The notes beneath the pieces are model-generated. The model saw only the letters and a list, made by a program, of their open reading frames with translations, had not been told where the DNA came from and ran no database searches. From Clostridia bacterium (GTDB lineage: Bacteria > Bacillota > Peptococcia > Peptococcales > SKKY01): a stretch of DNA of 39,001 nucleotides. Where the stretch lies: the NCBI GenBank assembly GCA_009930175.1, contig RZYW01000009.1, positions 1 through 39,001 on the forward strand, written 5' to 3'. Made by a program: the position numbers and the translations under genes. Positions 32,047 through 39,001 of the stretch are shown in pieces. Every line of letters begins with the position of its first letter. Position 1 is the first letter of the stretch.

Positions 32047-32226
32047 TTACCAGCTGGCTTTTTTAACTCCAGGTAGTTGCCCTTTATAAGCAAGTTCTCT
32101 AAAGCAGATACGGCATATTCCAAATTTACGCATGTAAGCATGCGGTCTGCCACAAACTTTACATCTATTTACTTCTTGCACTTTAAACTTGGGAGCCCTG
32201 CGAACTCTCATTGAAACTTTAGCCAC
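32047..32226 (-). CDS. rpsN: 30S ribosomal protein S14, type Z (zinc-binding)
   Basis: 59 aa, GTG start, not in ORF track: [59 protein letters not shown]; two CxxC motifs. Confidence 0.96.
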   Translation of the reverse strand: MAKVSMRVRRAPKFKVQEVNRCKVCGRPHAYMRKFGICRICFRELAYKGQLPGVKKASW

Positions 32227-32257
32227 TAAATTCTTACCTCCTTCTAATTAAAGAGAT

Positions 32258-32806
32258 CTAGTTTTTACTAAATGGCATTCCACTTAATCTCAATAATTCT
32301 CTTCCTTCTTCATCTGTTTTCGCTGTTGTTACAAAAACTACTTCTAGCCCACGAACTTTATCAACTTTTTCATAGTCAATTTCCGGGAAAATCAATTGTT
32401 CTTTTAAACCCAAGCTGTAATTTCCTCTTCCATCAAAAGCTTTAGGGGATACACCTCTAAAATCACGAACCCTAGGAAGTACAATATTTACTAACTTATC
32501 AATAAAATCATACATTCTTTCTCCGCGTAGAGTTACTTTAGCACCAATAGGCATTCCTTCTCTAAGCTTGAAAGTAGCAATTGATTTTTTAGCCCGCGTA
32601 ACAATCGGCTTCTGACCAGAAATTAATTTTAGATCTTCGACCGCCGCATCCAAAACTTTTGTATTAGCTACCGCTTCACCAAGACCAATATTAATAACTA
32701 CTTTTTCAAATTTAGGAATTTCCATAACACTTTTATATGCAAATTTTTCTTGCATTAAGGGAATCATTTCATTCTGATACTTTTCCTTTAATCTGGCCAA
32801 CTCCAT
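32258..32806 (-). CDS. rplE: 50S ribosomal protein L5
   Basis: [41 protein letters not shown]. Confidence 0.98.
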   Translation of the reverse strand: MELARLKEKYQNEMIPLMQEKFAYKSVMEIPKFEKVVINIGLGEAVANTKVLDAAVEDLKLISGQKPIVTRAKKSIATFKLREGMPIGAKVTLRGERMYDFIDKLVNIVLPRVRDFRGVSPKAFDGRGNYSLGLKEQLIFPEIDYEKVDKVRGLEVVFVTTAKTDEEGRELLRLSGMPFSKN

Positions 32807-32826
32807 AAGCCTCCTTTCCGCATTTC

Positions 32827-33150
32827 TTATTTATCGAACACTTCGCCACATTTAGCACAAGATCTAACTTTGGTGCCATCTGAAAGAATTTTTTTTGCTA
32901 TTCTTACACCTTTACCACACTTTGAACAGTAAGGCATTGCGTTTGAAGCGTGAACAGCTGCTTCTCTTTCAATAATACCACCTTGTGGATTAGCTTTGTT
33001 TGGCTTTGAATGTCTCTTGATTACATTAACACCCTCAACTATTACTTTGCCTTCTTTAGGCATTGCTTGAAGTACGTTACCTTTTTTACCTTTATCTTTT
33101 CCAGCAGTAATTACTACTGAATCTCCTTTTTTAACATGAAGTTTTGCCAT
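32827..33150 (-). CDS. rplX: 50S ribosomal protein L24 with C-terminal Cys4 motif
   Basis: [24 protein letters not shown] ... [36 protein letters not shown]. Confidence 0.97.
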   Translation of the reverse strand: MAKLHVKKGDSVVITAGKDKGKKGNVLQAMPKEGKVIVEGVNVIKRHSKPNKANPQGGIIEREAAVHASNAMPYCSKCGKGVRIAKKILSDGTKVRSCAKCGEVFDK

Positions 33151-33174
33151 TTATTTCACCTCCAGGGCTTGTTG

Positions 33175-33543
33175 TTACAGCACTTCAGGAGCCAAAGATA
33201 TAATTTTCATAAAATCTTTGTCACGTAATTCTCTGGCAACTGGACCAAAAATACGTGTACCTCTTGGACTGCGATCATCTTTAATTATTACTGCAGCGTT
33301 CTCATTGAACTTAATATAAGAACCGTCTTTTCTTTTAACAGGACGAACACTTCTTACAACTACAGCCTTTACAACATCACCTTTTTTTACCATGCCACCA
33401 GGAGCAGCATCTTTTACTGCACAAATGATGATATCACCAACACCTGCATATCTGCGTCTTGTGCCGCCTAATACTCTAATACATAGAAGTTCTTTCGCTC
33501 CTGTATTATCGCCAACTTTAAGTCTTGTTTCTTGTTGAATCAT
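33175..33543 (-). CDS. rplN: 50S ribosomal protein L14
   Basis: [27 protein letters not shown]. Confidence 0.98.
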   Translation of the reverse strand: MIQQETRLKVGDNTGAKELLCIRVLGGTRRRYAGVGDIIICAVKDAAPGGMVKKGDVVKAVVVRSVRPVKRKDGSYIKFNENAAVIIKDDRSPRGTRIFGPVARELRDKDFMKIISLAPEVL

Positions 33544-33567
33544 CTTTCGAAAACCTCCCTTCGAAAG
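33544..33567 (-). promoter_or_regulatory. Hairpin with rplN Shine-Dalgarno in its loop
   Basis: - strand CTTTCGAA-GGGAGGTT-TTCGAAAG immediately followed by ATG of rplN: perfect 8-bp stem, 8-nt loop. Confidence 0.6.
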
Positions 33568-33580
33568 CAGGTTACCTATT

Positions 33581-33859
33581 TTAGATGATAGGCGCTTTCT
33601 CTACTATTTCAATCAATCTCCATCTTTTGTCTTTGCTAAGAGGGCGGGTCTCCATAATTTTAACCTTGTCGCCAATCTTGCATTCATTTTGCTCATCATG
33701 GGCTTTATATTTTTTAGTAACAGTTTTATATTTTTTATAAATCGGATGTCTTTCTTGACTTTCGACAGCAACAGTGATTGTTTTATCCATCTTATCACTA
33801 ACTACTTTTCCGATACGAACTTTACGAGCAACTCTATCCAACTCTTTTACCCCCTTCAC
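33581..33859 (-). CDS. rpsQ: 30S ribosomal protein S17
   Basis: [45 protein letters not shown]. Confidence 0.97.
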   Translation of the reverse strand: MKGVKELDRVARKVRIGKVVSDKMDKTITVAVESQERHPIYKKYKTVTKKYKAHDEQNECKIGDKVKIMETRPLSKDKRWRLIEIVEKAPII

Positions 33860-34068
33860 TTAACTTTGGGTCTCTCAATATTTAATTCACGCTCTCTAAG
33901 AACAGTTTTAGATTTTGCGATATCTTTTTTAACCGTCTTAATTCTCATTGGATTATCCAACTGGCCTGTAGCCATCTGAAAGCGTAGATTAAACAATTCT
34001 TCCTTTAGACTAATTATCTTTGTCTCAAGTTCTTGTGTTGTAAAATCTCTAAATTCTTTTGCTTTCAC
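33856..34068 (-). CDS. rpmC: 50S ribosomal protein L29
   Basis: [60 protein letters not shown]. Confidence 0.97.
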   Translation of the reverse strand: MKAKEFRDFTTQELETKIISLKEELFNLRFQMATGQLDNPMRIKTVKKDIAKSKTVLRERELNIERPKVK

Positions 34069-34493
34069 TATTCTTCACCACCAATTTCTTCCTTCTTCAC
34101 AAACTTGCATCTTACAGGAAGCTTATGCATTGCTAGTCTGAAAGCTTCTCTGGCAATTTCTTCAGAAACCCCAGTCATTTCAAACAGGATGCGCCCTGGT
34201 TTTACTACTGCTACCCAAAACTCTGGTGAACCTTTACCAGAACCCATTCTGGTTTCAGCTGGCTTTGCAGTAATAGGTTTGTGAGGGAATATTTTAATCC
34301 AAACTTTACCACCACGTTTTATATAACGCGTCATAGCAATACGGGCTGCTTCAATTTGTCTGCTAGTAATCCATGATGCATCTAGGGATTGAAGTCCATA
34401 TTCTCCATATGATACCTTATTGCCTTTATTAGCATTTCCAGTCATTTTTGGTCTGTGTTGTCTGCGCCATTTTACTCTTTTAGGCATTAACAT
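34068..34493 (-). CDS. rplP: 50S ribosomal protein L16
   Basis: [55 protein letters not shown]. Confidence 0.98.
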   Translation of the reverse strand: MLMPKRVKWRRQHRPKMTGNANKGNKVSYGEYGLQSLDASWITSRQIEAARIAMTRYIKRGGKVWIKIFPHKPITAKPAETRMGSGKGSPEFWVAVVKPGRILFEMTGVSEEIAREAFRLAMHKLPVRCKFVKKEEIGGEE

Positions 34494-34496
34494 GGT

Positions 34497-35165
34497 TTAT
34501 TCCTCCTCTTTAACAGGTTGTGGAGTGTTTTTTGCCTCTGGTAGAATTTCACCATTGTAAATCCAAACTTTTACTCCAAGTTTACCGTAAGTAGTATCTG
34601 CCTCCGCAAATGCATAATCTATATCTGCTCTAAGAGTATGAAGAGGAACTTTCCCTTCGCTCATCCACTCTGTTCTTGCGATTTCTGCTCCGCCCAGTCT
34701 ACCAGACACAGCAATTTTGATACCCTTAGCACCACTTTTTAAAGCTCTGCTAATCGCTTGTTTAATAGCTCTTCTAAATGCAACTCTCTTCTCAAGTTGA
34801 GCTGCAACTGATTCAGCAACAAGCTGTGAGTCTTTTTCCGGTTTCTTTACTTCCTGTATATTAATATTTACTTCTTTATTTGTCATTTTCTTCAACTGTT
34901 CTTTTAGAGCTTCTATTTCAGCACCATTTCTTCCAATTATTATTCCTGGCTTAGCAGTGAAAATAGTAATTTTAACTCTAGTATTTGCTGCTCTTTCAAT
35001 AATAATATTTGAAATGCCTGCAGCAAAAAGTTTTTTCTTAATATATTCTCTAATTTTCAAGTCCTCTTGCAGTAACTCAACATATAATTTATCTGCATAC
35101 CATCTTGCATCCCAATTTCTGATGATACCGATTCTGAGACCTTTAGGACTAACTTTTTGACCCAC
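34497..35165 (-). CDS. rpsC: 30S ribosomal protein S3
   Basis: [28 protein letters not shown] domain; [30 protein letters not shown]. Confidence 0.98.
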   Translation of the reverse strand: MGQKVSPKGLRIGIIRNWDARWYADKLYVELLQEDLKIREYIKKKLFAAGISNIIIERAANTRVKITIFTAKPGIIIGRNGAEIEALKEQLKKMTNKEVNINIQEVKKPEKDSQLVAESVAAQLEKRVAFRRAIKQAISRALKSGAKGIKIAVSGRLGGAEIARTEWMSEGKVPLHTLRADIDYAFAEADTTYGKLGVKVWIYNGEILPEAKNTPQPVKEEE

Positions 35166-35169
35166 TTAA

Positions 35170-35511
35170 TTATCCCTCCTTCTTCTCAGCTACAACCACA
35201 GTTATATGGCTTGTTCTTTTACGAATTAAATCCGCTTTCCCCATTGCTCTTGGCTTTTGTCTCTTTAAAGTCGGACCCTGATCAACATGACAAGCTTTGA
35301 CATAAAGATTGTCAGTATCTAATTCTAAATTATTTTCAGCATTAGCAACCGCGGACTTAAGAACTTTCTCAACTAAAAAAGAAGCTTTTTTAGGAGTAAA
35401 TTTTAAAGTAGCGAATGCCTCTTGCACATCTTTGCCTCTGATAATGTTCATTACTTGCTGAACTTTCATTGGTGAAATTCTGATATACTTAGCGACTGCT
35501 TTTGTTTCCAT
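35170..35511 (-). CDS. rplV: 50S ribosomal protein L22
   Basis: [34 protein letters not shown]. Confidence 0.98.
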   Translation of the reverse strand: METKAVAKYIRISPMKVQQVMNIIRGKDVQEAFATLKFTPKKASFLVEKVLKSAVANAENNLELDTDNLYVKACHVDQGPTLKRQKPRAMGKADLIRKRTSHITVVVAEKKEG

Positions 35512-35544
35512 TATACTAAGAACCCCCTCTCTCTTCCGGACTCC

Positions 35545-35826
35545 TTATCTCAAACCTGAAGACTTTTCTGAATCTGTGTGACCTTTATATGTTCTAGTTG
35601 GAGAAAACTCTCCTAATTTATGCCCTACCATATCCTCTGTTACATAAACAGGAACATGCTTTCTACCATCATGAACGGCAATTGTGTGTCCTATAAACTC
35701 TGGAAAGATTGTTGAGCTTCTTGACCATGTCTTAATCAGCTTCTTTTCATTGCTTTCGTTCATCTGAAGAATTCTTTTATACAGACGTTCTTCAACATAA
35801 GGTCCTTTTTTTACTGATCTGCCCAT
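35545..35826 (-). CDS. rpsS: 30S ribosomal protein S19
   Basis: [19 protein letters not shown] ... [31 protein letters not shown]. Confidence 0.98.
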   Translation of the reverse strand: MGRSVKKGPYVEERLYKRILQMNESNEKKLIKTWSRSSTIFPEFIGHTIAVHDGRKHVPVYVTEDMVGHKLGEFSPTRTYKGHTDSEKSSGLR

Positions 35827-35850
35827 TAAGCGATTGCCTCCTTTCTCAGA

Positions 35851-36678
35851 CTATTTTCTTTTCTTAACTATAAATTGATTGCTTTGATTTTTCTTTTTAC
35901 GTGTTTTCTTACCAATTGCAACCTTACCCCACGGTGTAACAGGAGCTTTACGTCCAACAGGTGCACGTCCTTCACCACCACCATGTGGGTGATCACATGG
36001 GTTCATAACAGATCCACGAACAGTTGGTCTCTTACCTAACCAACGACTTCTTCCTGCTTTACCAATCGTAACGTTTTCGTGTGATAAGTTTCCAACTTGT
36101 CCTATGGTTGCACGACAGTTTATATGAACCATCCTTACTTCTCCGGACGGCATTCTAATTTGGGCGTAACTTCCTTCTTTTGCCATTAATTGAATGCTTC
36201 CACCAGCTGATCTAGCTAATTGTCCACCTTTGCCAGGCTTCAACTCAACATTATGAATGATTGTACCAACTGGAATGTTTTTTATTGGAAGAGCATTACC
36301 TACTTTTATATCTGATTCAGAACCAGAATAAATCACATCCCCAACATTTAAACCATTTGGAGCTATAATATATCTCTTTTCTCCATCTAAATAAGTAATC
36401 AAAGCAATGTTTGATGATCTGTTTGGATCATATTCAATAGTGCTTACTTTTCCAGGAATTACATCTTTATTTCTTTTAAAATCAATAATTCTGTACTTTC
36501 TCTTATGTCCACCACCTTGGTGACGCACAGTGATTTTACCCCTAGCATTTCTTCCTGCATGTTTCTTTAAAGGAACAACTAATGATTTTTCTGGAGTATC
36601 AGTAGTAATTTCCTTAAATGACAATACTGTCATATGTCTTCTAGCAGGAGATGTAGGTTTAAAACTCTTTATAGACAT
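35851..36678 (-). CDS. rplB: 50S ribosomal protein L2
   Basis: 275 aa; [25 protein letters not shown]-type core and [23 protein letters not shown]. Confidence 0.98.
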   Translation of the reverse strand: MSIKSFKPTSPARRHMTVLSFKEITTDTPEKSLVVPLKKHAGRNARGKITVRHQGGGHKRKYRIIDFKRNKDVIPGKVSTIEYDPNRSSNIALITYLDGEKRYIIAPNGLNVGDVIYSGSESDIKVGNALPIKNIPVGTIIHNVELKPGKGGQLARSAGGSIQLMAKEGSYAQIRMPSGEVRMVHINCRATIGQVGNLSHENVTIGKAGRSRWLGKRPTVRGSVMNPCDHPHGGGEGRAPVGRKAPVTPWGKVAIGKKTRKKKNQSNQFIVKKRK

Positions 36679-36711
36679 TAACCTTACCTCCTAATCAAAA
36701 TTTCAGTTTTT

Positions 36712-36999
36712 TTACAGTCCTTCAAAAACTTCAATTTGCTGACCTTCTTTTAAAGTAACTATCGCTTTTTTCCAGCTAGCAGTCTTCCCTTCAGAACGAC
36801 CCATTCTTTTCGTCTTGCCTTTAACATTCATTGTAGAAACATTAACTACATTTACTTTAAAAATATCCTGAATTGCGTTTTTGATTTCAAATTTATTTGC
36901 ACTCTTCAATACTCTGAAAGTGTATTTTCCCTCTTCCATCATAGACACAGTTTTTTCTGTAATTACAGGTTTGATTATTATATCGTATGAATTCTTCAT
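36712..36999 (-). CDS. rplW: 50S ribosomal protein L23
   Basis: IIKPVITEKTVSMMEEGKYTFRVLKSANKFEIKNAIQDIFKVNVVNVSTMNVKGK. Confidence 0.97.
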   Translation of the reverse strand: MKNSYDIIIKPVITEKTVSMMEEGKYTFRVLKSANKFEIKNAIQDIFKVNVVNVSTMNVKGKTKRMGRSEGKTASWKKAIVTLKEGQQIEVFEGL

Positions 37000-37622
37000 C
37001 TGGAAAGCACCTCCTCTGTTTTAGCAACTGCTTCCTGTGTGATGATAAGTTTTTCGTGACTTATGATATCATAAACATTTAATCCTTCGGATGTAGTATA
37101 TGTGATCCCCGGAATATTGTTTACTGATTTACCAATGTTGAAATCTTCTTCCGCAGTAACTACTAAAGCTTTTCCTTCGTTATTAAGAGCAGTAAGAATC
37201 TTAATCATTTCTTTTGTTTTTGGCTGTGTCATTGAAAGTGATTCTAAAACAATAATTTTTTCTGTTATTACTTTTTCACTTAAAACTGATTTAAGAGCAA
37301 GTCTTCTCTTTTTCTTTGGAATACTGTAAGAATAACTTCTTGGCTTTGGTCCAAAAACTATTGAACCCCCACGCCATAATGGAGATCTAATTGTACCTGC
37401 TCTAGCTCTACCTGTACCCTTTTGTCTCCAAGGCTTGCGTCCGCCCCCTCTTACTTCTCCTCTGTGCTTTGTTGAGGATGTTCCTCTTCTCATGCTAGCA
37501 AGTTGCATCACAACAGCCTCGTGAACCACACCTTCATTTGGTTCAATTCCAAATATTTCTTCACTTAACTGAACTTGACCAACTTCTTTTCCTTCTATAT
37601 TAAATAATTTTACACTTGGCAT
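36996..37622 (-). CDS. rplD: 50S ribosomal protein L4
   Basis: RRGTSSTKHRGEVRGGGRKPWRQKGTGRARAGTIRSPLWRGGSIVFGP. Confidence 0.98.
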   Translation of the reverse strand: MPSVKLFNIEGKEVGQVQLSEEIFGIEPNEGVVHEAVVMQLASMRRGTSSTKHRGEVRGGGRKPWRQKGTGRARAGTIRSPLWRGGSIVFGPKPRSYSYSIPKKKRRLALKSVLSEKVITEKIIVLESLSMTQPKTKEMIKILTALNNEGKALVVTAEEDFNIGKSVNNIPGITYTTSEGLNVYDIISHEKLIITQEAVAKTEEVLSR

Positions 37623-37653
37623 TTCATTTCCTCCTTCCTGCTGGTTTCTTTTC

Positions 37654-38289
37654 TTATGACTTCACTGATTTTTTTATAGTTATTAATGTTTTTCTTGCTC
37701 CAGGAACTGAACCTTTAATTAATAAAAGATTTTTTTCTGCATCTACTTTTACAATTTCTAAGCCTTGAACAGTTATTTTGTCTCTACCCATATGTCCTGG
37801 TAATTTTTTACCTTTAAATACTCTGTTAGGTCCCAAAGCTCCAATTGAACCTGGTTTTCTGTGATGTCTTGATCCGTGAGCCATTGGTCCTCTTGAGAAA
37901 TTATGTCTTTTAATAACACCCTGAGTTCCTTTACCTTTACTCACACCAGTCACATCAACCATATCTCCAGGCTGGAATACATCCGCCTTTATTTCATGGC
38001 CCAAAGGGTACTTAGAAAGATCATCTACCTTAACTTCTCTTAAATATCTCAATGGAGTTATTCCAGCTTTTGCAAATTGGCCTTTGTGTGGTTTGTTTGC
38101 ATTTTTTTCTTTAATTCCACCATAACCAACTTTTACAGCTTGGTAACCATCATTTTCTGTGTCTTTTTGCTGAACCACTATACACGGTCCCGCTTCAACA
38201 ACTGTTACTGGGATTAATTTTCCCTCCGCATCAAATATCTGCGTCATACCTATTTTTTTTCCTAAAATCATTTCTCTCATCCTATCCAC
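37654..38289 (-). CDS. rplC: 50S ribosomal protein L3
   Basis: [48 protein letters not shown]; true start probably a few codons inside. Confidence 0.97.
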   Translation of the reverse strand: MDRMREMILGKKIGMTQIFDAEGKLIPVTVVEAGPCIVVQQKDTENDGYQAVKVGYGGIKEKNANKPHKGQFAKAGITPLRYLREVKVDDLSKYPLGHEIKADVFQPGDMVDVTGVSKGKGTQGVIKRHNFSRGPMAHGSRHHRKPGSIGALGPNRVFKGKKLPGHMGRDKITVQGLEIVKVDAEKNLLLIKGSVPGARKTLITIKKSVKS

Positions 38290-38298
38290 CTCCCAATA

Positions 38299-38613
38299 TT
38301 AGAGTTTAATCTCGATATCTACACCAGAAGGCAAGTCTAATCTCATTAATGAATCAACAGTCTTTGGTGTAGGATCAAGAATGTCAATTAATCTTTTATG
38401 AGTTCTCATTTCGAATTGTTCTCTTGAGTCCTTATTGACATGAGGTGATCTCAAAATTGTGAAAACATTCTTCTCTGTTGGAAGAGGTATCGGACCCGAT
38501 ACATTAGCACCTGTTTTCTTTGCAGTTTCAACAATTTTTTGTGCTGATTGATCAATAATTTTGTGATCAAATGCCTTTAATCTGATTCTGATTTTTTGTT
38601 TCGCCATTTTCAT
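38299..38613 (-). CDS. rpsJ: 30S ribosomal protein S10
   Basis: [76 protein letters not shown]; likely start 38607. Confidence 0.98.
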   Translation of the reverse strand: MKMAKQKIRIRLKAFDHKIIDQSAQKIVETAKKTGANVSGPIPLPTEKNVFTILRSPHVNKDSREQFEMRTHKRLIDILDPTPKTVDSLMRLDLPSGVDIEIKL

Positions 38614-38619
38614 TCCTCC

Positions 38620-38722
38620 TTACCGCCCGATTTTCGGACATTCTCAACGGAAATAACTTGTCCACGGTGTCTGGCGTATCATCCGGACAACAACCTTCCG
38701 CCTCATCGCACTTTGTGCATAC
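38620..38722 (-). promoter_or_regulatory. Putative structured 5' leader of the S10 operon
   Basis: - strand contains TTGTCC...GGACAA (perfect), a competing GTCCGG...CCAGAC pairing (one mismatch), and a GUCCGA-AAA-UCGGGC hairpin just upstream of the SD. Confidence 0.45.
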
Positions 38723-38728
38723 CCTATT

Positions 38729-38756
38729 ATTATATATATTTTTTAGTATTTGTCTA
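38729..38756 (-). promoter_or_regulatory. Promoter for the S10 (rpsJ) operon
   Basis: - strand TAGACA-16-TATAAT. Confidence 0.6.
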
Positions 38757-38771
38757 TATTTTTTTATGAAA

Positions 38772-38813
38772 AATTTAAAAATCAGGACAAGTTTTTTAAC
38801 TTGTCCTGATTTG
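38772..38813 (-). terminator. Intrinsic terminator downstream of tuf
   Basis: - strand AAATCAGGACAAGTTAAAAAACTTGTCCTGATTTTTAAATTTTT. Confidence 0.9.
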
Positions 38814-38833
38814 CTTTTTATTTATAAAATTAA

Positions 38834-39001
38834 TTATTCGTTAATTCCTGAAACAACGCCGGCTCCAACTGTTCTTCCACCCTCACGGATAGCGAATCTT
38901 AGTCCTGGCTCGATTGCGATTGGAGTGATTAATTCGATGTCCATTTTGATGTTATCTCCTGGCATGATCATCTCTACTCCTTCTGGCATTGAAATTGAGC
39001 C
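38834..39001 (-). CDS. tuf: Elongation factor Tu, C-terminal part (runs off window edge)
   Basis: - strand translation ends ...[23 protein letters not shown]. Confidence 0.97.
   Translation of the reverse strand, partial: GSISMPEGVEMIMPGDNIKMDIELITPIAIEPGLRFAIREGGRTVGAGVVSGINE

Noticed and set aside
33613-33798. 61-aa - strand ORF in another frame of rpsQ
   Set aside because: Alternate-frame artefact within S17.
38834-39001. Truncated tuf as a possible pseudogene
   Set aside because: Reading frame is open to the window boundary; truncation is an edge effect.

Overview
The window comes from a low-GC, Firmicutes/Clostridia-like chromosome. Taxonomy is inferred from gene order and protein sequence only. 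Almost everything is on the - strand. From high to low coordinate it contains: the 3' end of tuf; a complete S10-spc-alpha ribosomal protein superoperon (rpsJ to rplQ, with secY, adk, infA and rpoA); the ECF transporter module ecfA1-ecfA2-ecfT; truA; rplM-rpsI; a three-gene AmmeMemoRadiSam locus (MEMO-like, AMMECR1-like and radical SAM proteins) followed by CheW and HD-GYP genes; an arginine/carbamoyl-phosphate cluster (argC-J-B-D-carA-carB and argF-G-H) interrupted by two + strand genes (crotonase-family, NUDIX); and an OFA-type MFS transporter plus an acetate-uptake (GPR1/FUN34/YaaH) transporter. Three short ribosomal genes absent from the ORF track were read by eye: rpsN, rpmD and rpmJ. The items most worth follow-up are: the AmmeMemoRadiSam triad, whose function is unresolved, and its signalling-gene neighbours; near-identical argF and argC promoters sharing an ArgR-like palindrome; absence of map between adk and infA; a perfect hairpin presenting the rplN Shine-Dalgarno sequence in its loop; and structured leaders upstream of rpsJ and rplM. 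I saw no CRISPR array, tRNA, rRNA, transposase, phage or defence module.
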